64,000 bases of DNA from Eutreptiella sp. 'Long Island Sound 2002' (taxonomy: Eukaryota > Euglenozoa > Euglenophyceae > Eutreptiales > Eutreptiaceae), in NCBI GenBank assembly GCA_964036045.1, contig OZ038385.1:58809919-58873918 (forward strand), in the 5' to 3' direction. Shown piece by piece: positions 11,601-23,132 of this stretch. Under the pieces are notes generated by a model, which saw only the letters and a list, made by a program, of their open reading frames with translations, had not been told where the DNA came from and searched no databases. The stretch's first letter is position 1, and each line of letters starts with the position of its first letter. The position numbers were made by a program, and so were the translations under genes.

Positions 11601-12680
11601 AGCAACTACTCCTGTCTTGTATGTTCGTAAACCCAGTGACCTCTTCAGTGGCATGCAGAGCACAAAACGCCTGTGGCCATAGGACACATCACAACTGTAG
11701 CGGAAAGGAAGCAAACTGTGCGAGGTATCAACTTTCAGTACACTGGGGTCCATGCACATGATGCCATGCTCCACTTGGTAGTGGGCTGGGATGGCTGTAC
11801 ATGGTCAAACAACAAAATCAGACTACAGACTGTGACGTCACACATAGTGTTTCGTCCCATACCTGTCCTTGCATGCAAGCACACAATTCGGCAAAAGCCA
11901 GCTGGTCTATGTACACGGTGACAGTCCCCATTTCCTGAGGCACTTGTGTAAGAGGGGTGTCCACCATGTGTTGGGGTAACCTTTGGCAGCAAGGTCCCCA
12001 GTGATTAGTTTGACATTTTTCTGTGCGTCCACTCTGGTATCACGATAGTAACCGGAATTTTTAGCCAACGTCGGGACGAGTGACTTCAGGGTATTTTTCG
12101 CTTTAGGGGCGTGGGCATCTGGATAACGCATCAGGAATTGGTGTGGGGCAGTGTGTTTCCGGCTTTTATCCGCGAGGCACAGGCGTATACTTGGAGGGTA
12201 GGCCGCACGATCCTGTGGATTCACGGTCATGTCCCCCTGCAGTGTAATCCAGTGTTCGCCCCCCCCTTCCCACTGGAGGTCGAGGTTGTACATTCCTTCA
12301 AAGGTAGCCTGGAGTAATTCCTTCGAGGTGTCTGCAAACATGACACCATTAATGTTGTCACGAAAGCGGCCAGGTGTGGCAGGCAGGTGACAGGGATGTG
12401 TACCACCTGGTGCTGCAGGCGCAAATGGCAGGTACAGGGGGAAGTGGAGATGTTCACTGAGCATGCATTTGGCACTTGCCAGTTGGGACGAGCATGGCCC
12501 ACCAATCGCCAGCCCTCGTGTTTGCCTCAGTACCCAATTTGAAAATACAAATGCATCGTTGCAGAAAATATCGAAGTACACGTAGCGGAGCACCTGGTTG
12601 ATATCTATATTATGGTACAGCTCTGGGCTACCAGACCCTATTCTATCCAATTTTCTGTCAATGCGGTTTACTGCAAACCT
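11601..12680 (-). mobile_element. 5'-truncated partial copy of the retroelement (upstream tandem partner)
   Basis: Duplicates 5498-6578. It keeps the RT frame intact from motif B through motif C (RFRDN at 12,353-12,376) and the thumb region to the TAG at 11,907. It therefore supplies the unshifted version of the segment broken in the main copy. Its truncated end abuts element H at 12,680/12,681. Confidence 0.8.
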
Positions 12681-13720
12681 AGGGGTCGCAGGCTAGAGCT
12701 AGGGGTCTAGAGCTAGGGGTCGCAGACGGTCGCAGGCGGTCGCAGGCACTTGAGATGCCTTTTTTCTACCGAAAACCCCCTTTTGAGGGCTCTACATGAG
12801 CGGACTATGGGCTGTGACCTCTCTACGTACATATTTTCTTGTGCTCTTTGACATGATAGTACTTTTGGCACCATTTTATTTTTAACCGAAAAAACTGTTT
12901 TCTTACCTAAAAGTAACCGTTTCATAGGCAGATGACATCATGACTATGAAAAAGGTGATGATTAATTCCCCCAACTCACAAGAGCACTCTCAACACTAGC
13001 ACAACTCCTCAGCCAAAAAATCAATTGAACATGGGAAGCGAAAAAAAATCCCTTTGTTTCCTTAGGGTGTCGAAGAAGATCCAAATGTCATGTTTTTTGT
13101 GCATAAATTTTTTTTCTCCATTTATTTCTTTTTTTTTTGTTTCAATTTTTTTGTTTTAGGAATTTTCTGTCCCATGGCTCCCAAGGAAAGTATTGAACGC
13201 AAGAGACAAAAAGAGAAGGAGAAACGCAAAAGGGAGGAACAAGAGGCCCAAAACATCTTGAAATCTTCAACGCTAGCTCTAGTTCAAGCTCTAGCTCAAG
13301 TTCACCTCACAACAATGATGTGCAGGATTCAGAGATTGTTGTATCGGATGGTGGGGTAAGTGTTGATAGTGACTATACCTCAGATCCAGTGGAAGCTAAC
13401 AAGGTGCGCGTTAAGCGTGCCAAGCGGCGAAGGGCCAAGGCTCCTTGCCTCCCACCACTTGTGCTGACAAGGAGGCAACAAGCCATTGCCAATGCTACTG
13501 TTTAGTGTAAGAGACATTTGTGATATGTCTTTCCATCAATGGGTTCATGTGTTGCAGCCTTGTGGGTAAGGAGGGAGCAAGGGAAGAGGGAGGGAAGGCG
13601 GGCCCGAGGGAGTGAGGGAGGGAGTGTATGGGTTATACTAGCGCTAGACGTGTACGAAAATTTTCTCAAGGGTCGCAAGCGGTCGCAGGCGGTCGCAGGC
13701 GGTGGGCTCCCCCAAGGTGA
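12681..13720. mobile_element. Motif family H remnant (GGTCGCAGGC repeats)
   Basis: Starts abruptly where the retroelement copy ends, with AGGGGTCGCAGGCTAGAGC, and contains GGTCGCAGGCGGTCGCAGGC arrays at 12,715-12,750 and again at 13,670-13,705. The motif clusters bracket one small gene remnant. I could not define inverted termini or a target duplication, so the limits are approximate. Confidence 0.45.
13174..13505 (+). pseudogene. Short Lys/Glu- and Ser-rich gene remnant inside element H
   Basis: An ATG at 13,174, shortly after a TTTTAG acceptor, begins MAPKESIERKRQKEKEKRKR. After the codons for EEQEAQN the frame must shift by one base to enter a serine run (NASSSSSSSSSSPHNN) and an acidic-to-basic tail ending HRRQQAIANATV-like at TAG 13,505. 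Composition resembles the low-complexity accessory proteins of elements A-C. No domain is recognised. Confidence 0.35.
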
Positions 13721-14195
13721 TCTGTCACAATGGCTCTACATTTACATGCCCATAATGCAATGTTAAGGTGTTCTAATACCCTGAGAACCCTGGGGAAACA
13801 TCCATGCAACGTGTGGAGTATAGGTGGTATGTGTGTGCACGCTCTGTAGGTATGTCGTATGTGCATGTTGTGTGAAGTGTGGTGAGCTGCGAAAACTGAT
13901 CGGACCGCCTAGTTCGTTTGAGTTGGTACAAAGACCGGTCTAGACCGGTCTTGTGGTCTGCCAAACTGGTCTACATGGAAAACTCTAATCCTTCATTAAA
14001 TCATCAAAAAACACCAAAACCACAAGATCCGCCACATGCAAATACCCCTGACCCAACCTTTCACACAAAAGTCACACTTTGCACAAAAATCCAGACCGGA
14101 CAAGACCGTTGTGCTAGTAGCCAAAGGAATATACCACAGATATATGCGGATATTCCGGGTCAACTCCCCCAAAACTCAAAAGCGACCAAATTCAG
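13721..14195. other. Noncoding stretch with motif G, intron-like
   Basis: Contains GACCGGTCTAGACCGGTC (about 13,935-13,952) and a weaker CAGACCGGACAAGACCG near 14,095. It ends in a CAG acceptor context before the exon at about 14,196. The pattern fits an intron of a motif-G family gene. No coding frame is supported. Confidence 0.4.
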
Positions 14196-14331
14196 TCCAG
14201 TTAAAGCAGAGAAGAAACGAAAGGAACGGACACCCTCTCCATCCTCTGCAAGGATTACCATTGATCTCACTGCAGAGGAGGAGTATGCCTCCTTCCCATT
14301 GACATTGAGTGAGAGGGAACCATCTACATAT
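14196..14331 (+). CDS. Exon of unidentified gene, interrupted by element A
   Basis: Encodes a charged segment (KAEKKRKERTPSPSSARITI, then EEYASFPLTLSEREPSTY) preceded by a CAG acceptor. At ATAT (14,328-14,331) the exon is cut by transposon A. On the far side (27,845 on) the same frame continues as ELNEKESIVYGVRYTVFVYG once one ATAT is removed. It is therefore one exon split by a 13.5-kb insertion. No family is recognised; it may belong to an older motif-G element. Confidence 0.5.
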
Positions 14332-14404
14332 TCCTTTATCTACGGTTGCGTCATTCCGTGACCAGTCGGAATGCAAACCCTATTTTGGTTCTTTCAAAAT
14401 ACTA

Positions 14405-14572
14405 CTTTTCACGTGCAACCGCCTGTTCTTGGGCTTTAAAAATTGTGCAACCGCCTTATGCAACCGGTACCCTATTTTGCAACCGCTTCATGCAACCCCT
14501 TGTGCAACCCATGGGTATTTTTGTGCAACCACCTTATGCCACCTCCATGCAACCTGCAACCCCTAAGCGAAA
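14405..14572. repeat. Left arm of element A: GCAACCGCC motif array
   Basis: About nine copies of TGCAACC[GA]CC-type motif in 170 bp, some followed by TTATGCCACC. The same motif fills introns of this element's genes and its right arm. Confidence 0.7.
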
Positions 14573-14596
14573 ATCACTGAATCGGGCAATGTTCTC

Positions 14597-16033
14597 TTAG
14601 GCCAACCCATGGTGTGCCAAGAAACAATTCTTCACATGCAGATGTACACCACAACCCTTGCAGTCCCAGCAGGTTCGCTTCCCACACAGTTTGCAGGTGC
14701 CATGGGTAGGAGACTTCACTGGGCAATGGACCTCTTGAGGTGGGACATACATAGGGGGCATCACGGAATGCATGAATCCAAGCTGAAAATCCCACAAAGA
14801 TGTGTTTTCGGGGATCAAATCAATGCTTTTGCAAGCAACAAACGAATTAGAGATGGCGTATCTCACGACAAAAGCCCTGAGTGCCTTTGACCATGAGCGG
14901 AAACGACCTACTTCTCTATGCTGAAGCGCTAATTGATTAGCCGTATCGACGCCCCCGGCCAGTTGACGATACGCCCCTATTTCACACGGTATTTCGGCAC
15001 GCCCCGACCACCACCACCGATTCTGAAATGTACAGTTTGTCAGCAGTGGCACCACACGCGGTGGTTTTGACCCAACTTTTGGGTTTTTGTATACTGCCAT
15101 ACTATAGTGTCCATGCCTATGGGTGGCACTGAAACGTGACCGGGTCTTATCCCCTGTCCCATGGTTTGTACACCGAATTCATCGCGTTTCGTTAAAAACA
15201 GGAAAGGCGTGTCCTGCGAAGCACATGCTTTCGCGGTGGCATGGCTACCAAAGTATGAGTCCGCACAAAGTGCAACTCCGGGTGGAATTTTTGTGGTCCA
15301 GCGACCCACCACTTCGCTGGGTGTTAGTTGCTCTGTGACCCGGGGGTTAGCCCGCCTTACAACACCAGGCTTCGAGCAGTAGAGGAACATGTCAATCACG
15401 TAACTCCGGCAAGAGTCCGCTAAAACGTAAAGTTTTAGCCCGGTGGAGTGGGGCTTTCGCGGTACAAATTGGCGAAGCCGGCCACATCTTTTGCATTTAT
15501 GGGGGACGATTGTTTCGTCCCCCGCGTAGCAGGCGCCGGATCGCCAGGCGCGGTGCCACTGCCGATTGCACATGTGAAGCAGGTTGCAGATGTCTATGTT
15601 CAGCAAACTGCAAGGAAGACAAAAACTGTCAAAAAATTGTGCAACCGCCAGATGACACCGCTCTTTTTAGTCTGCAACCACTAACATACTTGTGCAAAGT
15701 GTAATACTCTGCTCGTGTGAGCAGTTTGGCCATGTATGCATTTGCACACAGGGCCCCATTTCGGTCCCAAATGTCGTCGACACGCCTAGGTCGAAGCATG
15801 CCTAACCCAAGGCGGAAACACAAATAATTGTCGAGCCGGGGTAGGAGGTCGGGTCGGCCAACACGTAGTAATTTCCGGCGTTGTAAAACTTGGATCGGCC
15901 GCACCATGTATCGTAGAACAGACCAACAGTCGCGTATGGGGACGTTCAGGTGTCCCGGGGCTGGATCGTCACGGATGTGGGCCTTTGCCTCGGACGGCCG
16001 CAGGCTACGGCGAACAATGCTCCGCCTCGGCAT
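14597..16033 (-). CDS. piggyBac-like transposase of element A (one intron, one frameshift)
   Basis: Exon 1 (15,690-16,033) begins MPRRSIVRRSLRPSEAKAH. An 82-bp intron (15,608-15,689) carries the GGTTGCA/GCGGTGTCA motif. Exon 2 starts at 15,607. Typical piggyBac blocks follow: AGDETIVPHK (first Asp), PRKPHSTGLKLYVLADS, CADSYFGS (second Asp), VYKNPKVGSKPPRVV and GGVDTANQLALQHRE (third Asp). A C-terminal cysteine-rich zinc domain completes it (CKLCGKRTCWDCKGCGVHLH). The usual GVDxxDQ block reads GVDTANQ, so the fourth conserved Asp is Asn. The frame slips by one base around 15,130, between RPG and VYKNPKV, so this copy is probably inactive. It would act in the nucleus as a cut-and-paste transposase. 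Confidence 0.8.
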
Positions 16034-16612
16034 TGTGATACACCTAAAAAACCATGAAAGGGGAAAATTGTGCAACCGCCTTATGACACCGCTTTTTTTC
16101 TTTTGCAACCGCCCCCTGCACTTATGCAACCGCCAAATGACACCGCTTTTTTTTATCTGCAACCCCCCCTTTTGTTCACTGTTCTGAAATTCGGAGGCAA
16201 TGGCAAAACACATTGAAACTGCAAACTGCAGCTGTGTGACTGTACATAAAAGACCGCAGTCAAAATCGAGTCAATGTCCTCGTAAAGGTGAATATACACC
16301 AAACCTCCATTGTCACCTGTCACCTGAAGTGAAATATATGGAAACGGTGATAACAGAAAGGCAGTGGTTAAACCACATCACCATTGTCAATGTTCTTCCC
16401 CGGGCAGAAACGCATCTGTGGTGGACGCTGGTTCCACTGCGCCTGCGCTCAGGGGGCGTCAAAAAACAGTGCGGGCTGGTGCGAAGCACACAACTGCACT
16501 CAAACCACAGACATTGACTGCAATAATCTTCAGCCTGGAAAGGCGACCCATTACCACTGCTGCGGCTCGCCACCGGTGAGGCAGCGGCTTGGATCTCACT
16601 GGCAGTGAACCG

Positions 16613-19600
16613 TCACATCGGTGTCTCGTCGTCCACCCCAGCCGGCACTGCTGGTTGGTCCCCTTCGGCCGGCGGCGTTCCTCCGGCTTGCTCCGGGTCT
16701 GCCGCTGGTGGCGTCCCGCCTGTACTGGCGTCCGCAGCGGCGCCACTTCCTCCAGTGCCCTCGGCGTTTGCCGCCTCGGCTTCCTCGGGCTCCACATCAG
16801 CCGTGTCCTGACAAAAACAATGAAAACAGCGTGCAACCGCCATGCAACCGGCAGATTCATGTGTGCAACCGCCCCATGACACAGGTTGAAAGCAACCGCT
16901 AATATATGCAACCGCCTCGTGACACCGCTTGAAATCAACCGCCAAAATATGCAACCGCCTCGTGACACCGCTTGAAAGCAACCGCCTAAATCGTGCAACC
17001 GCCTTGCAACCACCTTGCAACCACCTTGCAACCCCTTGCAACCCCTCTGCCACCTGCTGTCAAAAAGCATGTACCTGCGGTTCTGGGGCTGGGATGACGT
17101 CCTGCGACACTTGCGTTGGCTCCGGGGGCGGCGGGGCTTCCACTGCCGGCTCTGCCGGCTCCGCAGCCGGCTCCGCAGCCTCCTCGGCCTTCTTCTCCTC
17201 GGTCTCCTCCTTGACGTGGCGCTTGCGCTTGAGCTTCACCTTCTTCACGGGGGCGGGCGTCGGCTCGTAGTACTGCTGGGCTTCGGCCCATTGCTCCTTG
17301 CGCTGCTGCTCCTCCACCCATGCCCTGGACGCTAGCACGTACATGCCGCGCGTCTCGGGCAGCTGCAGGCTCCGGCCATGGACCAGCTCCATGGCCAGGA
17401 GCGAGCAGCGCTGCACTCCCTTCACGAGATACTGAATGATCTCCTCATCCGTCATGTCCGTTGGATCACCTCCGAACTTCGTACTTGCCACTGACGCGGC
17501 CCGGCGTGGGGGGTCAAAACCTTGCTTCTGCTGCATCTTCTGCAAATTCTCCACCGTCAGCCCTTGCGGCTTAACTCCAAGTGGTTTTGGTGCGTCCTCA
17601 GCCTCCAACGGTAGCGGCTCTGCGTTCTCGCATCCCAGGCACATCGCCACGTTGTTCGACAAGTGGTCCACTACGAAAAATAACAAAAATAAATCAGGGG
17701 TTGCAGATGAAAAAAAGCGGTGTCATCAAGCGGTTGCATAATCACATCCAGGGGTTGCAGATAAAAAAAAAGCGGTGTCATAAGGCGGTTGCACAGAAAC
17801 GCGTTACCACAGAGCGGAATTCACAAAAAACCACAAACGAAATGCACACCAGCCCATTCGACGTGGTCAAAGTCATCCTCCTCATCACTCTCCGAGTTTT
17901 CGTGAAAGTGGCCAGTCCGACTCTTGATGATGCGCGTGGCCTCCGGGACGGACTTGCAGTAGGGCCCACGAAACTTGAGGTGCCTGATCAGGGTCTCACC
18001 GGGCACATTCCCCACCACTCCCGCGGCGCAGCCCAACTCCAACCTGCGATCGGCCCATACAGATTGCTCCATGGCGTCAATGCACTGCTTGTAGTGATGT
18101 GCCAATCGCCCCAGACTGATGCCCGCCTTCTTCTTGAGCATTCGCCGCAAACTCGTCAAATGGGCATTGCCCTTCGGGGAGTCCTTGTACTTCTCCGCTC
18201 TTGTTGGTGCGGCTGAAATGCGGTGGGAACCCCCACGTGGGGCCTCGATCTTGAAACCCACACTTGCTGCCTCCTATGGTGAGCATAACCTGGCATACCA
18301 AGAATACCCCCCCAAAACAGCCATTTTGTCACACGCACCTAGTCGTTCCGTGTGCCCATGGGATATGAAAAAATGAGTTTAGCACCCTGAAAATAGGGGG
18401 GGGGGGGTCAAAAAACCATAAAGCCAATTCCATACACCCATACCTGTGTGTGGTAATCCACACATTTTGAGGTATTTGTCAGTATACTCGAAGTATTGGA
18501 GAAGTATTCTTGCCGTATACTCGGAAGTATACGGCCATATACTGTCCCCTGCACGAGTCTCGGCGGGCCAATCCTCATTAAAAATATTGAGCCCCGCATC
18601 TGACCTAAGTTCCCCATACTCATCCTGAAGCTTGTCCATCCAATTGACAGAAATGAAGCCGGATTGGAAAGCATGGCCCCATTGGGGCAATTCCTTGAGG
18701 TCGTCGACATGACGATGATCGACGACGTCAACGGGGATGGAGACACAATGGTGTTCAACACCAAAAAGGGGGGTGGTGGTGAGGGGGAAGAAAAGGGAGG
18801 GGTGCATCCAAGTACCCTTGTACCAGGTGGGGAGGGTGTGGCCCTCCAAATCGGCATGCCAGGACCATGGCGATTGGGAGTGGAGGGAGTAGAGGGGGGC
18901 GGTGTCCTCCCAATGCCCCCGCTGCACTTGCTGGGCCTTGCACTCCCATTTGCGCCAACCAGCAGCCACGTCCCCCGAGACATGAATCCCCGGAGAGCCA
19001 TCCTGCATCTCCCATTCCCTCAAATACAAACTCATCCCCCTATTGGGCCCCCCACAGCTTTTTTTAACATGCTCCACGACAGCGCGGGCATCCGAATCAT
19101 GGAGCTGCAACACAATAGCTTGCAGATTAGGGTTGTTGTCAAACAACGACAACAAAGGGTCAGTGAGGCTGTGGGGTTGGGCAACGCCGGGGTGCGTTAG
19201 CTTCACCAGGGCCACAGGGGTGTCCAAGGTGGACCAAGCACAATTCTCAAGAGAAGGCCAAGACACGGTGCGTGTGCTGTCGGGGCTGTAAACACCTCTG
19301 TGCACTGTGCGGAGAGCTACGGCATCGGCCCACTTCTTCAACAAGGCATGAGTGCCCGCATCAGTCATGGTGGCAGAAAAAGAGGGCCTGGGAGAGCAAG
19401 AAGCAACATAATATGAATTGGAATGGGCACATATGGAGACATACATTGCAATCTTGAGTGTAGTATGAGCCTAGATTGGTTTCAAGTGGTGTGCAATTGT
19501 TGGGCAAAGGCAAAGAATGCAACAAGATGGGCACAAAAGGCACAACAATGGAATTTTTCAACTTGAAACAACCACGTGGTGCAAACAAATACCCCCAGTA

Positions 19601-20950
19601 TACGGCCGTATACTCTAAGTATACGGCCGTATACTCCAGAGTATACGGCCGTATACTGAGGTATTGGAGCCTTGAGTATACGGCCGTATACCCCAAGAGC
19701 CCAAAATGGGGTATTTTCAAACACAACATTGATCATCATTGACAAAATTGACACAATTGGCAAACTAGAGGTATTCCCCAACCCACCTATGCATGCATTG
19801 TGCATTATACATTCGTACCCACCTGTACATGCCACATACCCCTTTCTCCCAAAACCCCCTTTTTTACCCGTATACTCCCAGGTATTCCTGGTATGCCAGG
19901 TTATGCTCACCATACCTTTCCGCCCCTCTCCTCGGTCTTCTCCTTCTTCGTTTTCTTTGCCGGTGGCTGCCGCGGCGTGTCACTGTCGTCCTCGCTTCCA
20001 TCGGAGTGTATACCACTGCAGCGTCCTTGGCCTTCCTTGGTTCGGGCGCCACATCCGCTGCATCTGAGTCACTGTCCACGGGGCAAGGCACACTTCTTGG
20101 GGGTGGATCACTCTTGGGCGATGGCTCCTTCCGGCGATCGGTTTGGGCCTGGGCCTGGGCAGCGGCGGCATGTGACTCAGCCTTCAACTTGACCTTGACC
20201 TTTGGCCGCTCCTTCTTGTAAAAAGCGCAAACGTTGATAATCTAATAAACAAAAAGGGAAATGTGGGAAATGTGCAACCGCTGGATGACACCGCCGGAAT
20301 GCAACCGCTTCGAGTGTGCAACCGCCTCGTGACACCGCTTGAAAGCAACCTGCAACCGCTAGCTTTTTTAGGCTGAAATGAAAACTGCATACGAAACAGT
20401 GCCAAGTGAACTAGAATGCAGCATACATCGGCAAAGGCATAGTCACAATTGTTGGGGAAGGCCTGGTTGGCCACTTTCCCATTCTTGATCTCGTAGTCCC
20501 GAGGCATGAACTCTTGGTCGTCGCAGAACTCCACTTGCTTCTTCTGTTTAACCCTAGTGCATGCACGAAACAATACTAAACACATGCTTGCCTCAGGCTC
20601 ACAGGGAACAAACTGACAAATGCCTAATGAAGAGGTAATTAAGTTAAACCAGTGTTTTGAGCAAGCTCAAAACACGAGTTTGTTGACTCGGTGGACCCAA
20701 CCAGCCACGTACAAACCCTTGGGCTGCGACAGCTGCACAAGAGAGACGAAGAGGAAAGACCTTGAATTTTCAGTGAATGTGAAAGTGACACTCAAACCAT
20801 GCGACAAAGCATGCGACAATAGGGGAGAACCTGTAAAACAAAAGGGGAGTCCTTTTTCAGTGTGTTCTTGGATACCACTGCCGTGTAGTGGTCCGGCATG
20901 CGGTATGCCTCCGGTACAGGCAGTCCCGGATCGTCATCGTCGGCGGACAT
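16613..20950 (-). CDS. Element A accessory gene, five exons, split by element E
   Basis: Exons: 20,831-20,950 (40 codons, start MSADDDDPGLPVPEAYRM), 20,427-20,543 (39 codons), 20,241 to 17,850 (interrupted by E at 18,275-19,914), 17,075-17,670 and 16,613-16,807, ending DDETPM at TGA. Phases agree at each GT-AG. Introns 2, 3 and 4 carry the element-A motif; intron 1 does not. Removing E plus one CC joins RGGK to EAASVGFKIEAPRGG in frame. A separate 1-base slip near 20,020 remains. The product is Lys/Glu-rich with a conserved core (ISAAPTRAEK, HHYKQCI) shared with element B's accessory protein (ISARPTRAEK, THYQLCL), which also ends DDETPM. Function unknown; co-occurrence suggests a transposition or targeting partner. 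Confidence 0.65.
18543..19368 (-). CDS. Element E: N-terminal exon of a D-type dioxygenase-family protein, truncated
   Basis: Starts MTDAGTHALLKKWADAVALR and encodes about 275 residues. NLQAIVLQLHDSDARAVVEHV matches the VAGFLIQLHPDDVDAVVESV region of the element-D protein. Later segments (GLNIFNEDWPAETRAGDS) match PIFNENPPIVGRPQDS there. A donor GTATATGG at 18,542 opens an intron whose first bases form the E palindrome. No downstream exon exists before the element end at 18,275. The catalytic dioxygenase domain is therefore missing and the protein cannot be an active oxygenase. Confidence 0.6.
19590..19695. repeat. Element E motif array: AGTATACGGCCGTATACT
   Basis: Four near-perfect 18-bp palindromes (AGTATACGGCCGTATACT and close variants) at about 22-45-bp spacing lie upstream of the E gene. 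More degenerate copies occur at the E-gene intron start (about 18,483-18,542). Confidence 0.8.
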
Positions 20951-21299
20951 GGGCGGAGGAGAAGAAAGCTAACATTGCAAAAGGGGGACAACAAGAGTGT
21001 GCAACCCTCATGTGCAACCGCCACAGAATTTGCAACCTGCAGGAACCGGAAATGATGGAATGCAACCGCTTTATGACACCGCTTTTTTTAGTCTGCAACC
21101 TGCAAATTTTGGTCTTTGGGGTCCCCATGGGTTGCAAGGGGGCGGAAAACACCTTCGGTAGGGGGTTGCAAAAATCAAAAAGTGGTTTTTTGATGGAATT
21201 AGACAAAACGGACGGTTCCTCGAGGTGGTTGAGGTCCAAAAACCTAGGATTCCCAACTTTTCAAAAGTTTTTATTTTTTGGCGAAGGGGTTGCACATAT
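20951..21299. repeat. Right arm of element A (motif array) up to the element B insertion
   Basis: Contains GCAACCGCC, GCAACCGCTTTATGACACCGC and related copies at about 21,000-21,100. The DNA then runs on without a gene to CACATAT, where element B starts. The last 18 bp of A (GGGGCTGTAGATAAAGGA) lie beyond B at 27,827-27,844. Confidence 0.6.
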
Positions 21300-21399
21300 T
21301 CCCTTATCTAGGGTTAGTACTCAGGGATCCATGTGGTCTGGGTAACCCATTTCTGCCCCAGAAAACAGGTGAAGATATTTGACCTTTTTTATTTTTCGA

Positions 21400-21665
21400 A
21401 CGGGGTAACATGCTTGTTACCTGGGTACCACATGTTACCGACGGTGTTACCAATGTGTTACCCGAGGGACTTCCTATGTTACCGGTAACATGTATGTGTT
21501 ACCCGAGCGCTCTGGTTGTTAATTGTTTTTGTTACCACCGCTGTAACCCTTGGGGTGTTACCCGGGTAACCATGCCCCCTTCCAATCCCACTTTGTCCCT
21601 ATTAGTTACCCCCTTTCATGTAACCCCTTCATCACACTTTGTTTTAGTTACCCCATGGTGGCTGG
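21400..21665. repeat. Left arm of element B: GTTACC motif array
   Basis: Roughly a dozen GTTACC[CG]/GGTAAC sites, including GTTACCCGGGTAAC and GTTACCGGTAAC palindromes. Similar arrays occupy 23,508-23,705 (5' of the transposase gene) and 27,205-27,820 (right arm). Confidence 0.75.
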
Positions 21666-21750
21666 GCACAACGTCATGCACACATAGTCCCTTCCCTCCC
21701 TGCCCTGCTAGAAGTATCACTGCGCCGTAGGACTGCTGTTTCTTCTGAGT

Positions 21751-23132
21751 TCAAACTTTCAGTTCTGAATGCCACTTCTGGAAACAACCACTGTAAGAGT
21801 GCAAATGCACATCGCAATGAGCACACTTGAACCAAGTGCGCCCCTTGCATACTTTGCAAGTGCCTCGGGTATCTACAAGCACCGGCGTGTGCACAGCGTG
21901 CCCAGGGGAGACAAACTTTTCCAAAATATCCCATTGGAAGTCCCAAAGGGATTTCTTTTTGGGTATCAAACCTTGGAGTCGGCAGACCGTAAAGGTATTT
22001 ACAATCGCGTACCTAAACAAGAAAGCCTTCAAGGCACGGGTCCAACTCTTGAATCTGCCTGTCTCACGGTGTTCTAGTGCCATTTGATTGGCACTGTCAA
22101 CACCGTTGGCTAGCTGCCTGTATGCAGCCACAACAGGTGGGAGCTCATAACCACCTCTGTGGCGCACCCACTCATTGTCGAACAGAAGTTTGACAGAAAT
22201 GGAACCACACGTGGTGGTTTGCTACCCACTTTTGGGTTTTTGTAGACATGGAGGGTATACTTGCCTCCTTTGACATACGTTTCTGCTGCAATGGAGGGTC
22301 GCATACTATCCCCAGCCAGGGAAACCCCTTCCTGATCCCTTTTGCATAGGAACAAGAAGGGTTGCTGACGCTGTGCCATTTGGTTTGCCACTAGGTGGCT
22401 TCCAAAGTATGAGTCGCACACAATTGCAGTGCGAGTAGGGAGTAGGTCAGCCCATCGGTGTACCATCTCCCGGGCAGTCCGAGGTCCAGCCACCTGGGGG
22501 TGATCCCGGAAGACCCTGACCCTTTTGCCTGCATACAAAAAAATATCAGTTATAAAAGGGTGCACTGAGTCACCCAGGACATACAATTTAATGCCTGTGC
22601 TATGCGGTTTTCTGGGGATGAACTGCCGCATGGGTCGAGCCCTTTTCCCCTTGTGGGGGACAATGGATTCATCCCCTGCGGCAGCCCACCCCCATACCCA
22701 CAGGCTGGACCAATGGGCATTAACAGCCTCAAGGAGCTCTGCAGTACCACAATTGGACAGGCGGTGTATTTTATAATACTCCTCCCTGGTTAATAGGGAG
22801 GCCAAGCCTTTGTGTGCACACAAAGCTGTGGGATGCCATACATCATCGACTCGTCTTGGTCGCCACATCCCCAGCATAACCCTGAATAGGATGTAGTTGG
22901 TGAGCTTGGGTATCAATTCGCTGGCTCCATTTTTTTCCAAAGCCTCACTCAAGCAGTGCAGGATTGGGTGGAACATGTCATCCATGGCCTCGGTAATGGT
23001 GGCATACTTCTTTTTAGGATGTCCCCCAAGGGTAGCTGCTGATAGGGCCTCTCTCACATGCTTGGGGGGTAGTCCCCTTCGTTCGAACACCATTGCTCTC
23101 CGCAATGGACGCCGGCTGGGTCGGATGGGCAT
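21751..23132 (-). CDS. piggyBac-like transposase of element B (single frameshift)
   Basis: Start MPIRPSRRPLRRAMVFERRG. Blocks: PRRVDDVWHPTALCAHKG; AAAGDESIVPHKGK (Asp ~156, GAT at 22,664-22,666); PRKPHSTGIKLYVLGDS; VCDSYFGS (Asp ~240, GAC at 22,413-22,415); VYKNPKVGSKPPRVVPFLSN. A one-base slip at about 22,170-22,195 leads into the second part with LFDNEWVRHRGGYELPPVV, then NGVDSANQMALEHRE (Asp codon 22,096-22,098; Asn codon 22,087-22,089 where piggyBac has Asp). It ends in a zinc-binding tail (CKVCKGRTWFKCAHCDVHLH). Unlike the A copy it has no intron. The protein is clearly homologous to the A transposase but diverged throughout. Confidence 0.8.

Larger units (their letters stand above)
18275..19914 (-). 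mobile_element. Element E: 1.64-kb DNA element with 34-bp inverted ends
   Basis: Ends TATGGTGAGCATAACCTGGC and its reverse complement continue as inverted repeats for about 34 bp with one mismatch. CC is duplicated on both sides (18,273-18,274; 19,915-19,916). It sits in exon 3 of the element-A accessory gene, and excision restores that frame. It keeps one exon homologous to the N-terminal part of element D's large dioxygenase gene. No transposase is present, so it is non-autonomous. Its signature palindrome is AGTATACGGCCGTATACT. Confidence 0.85.
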
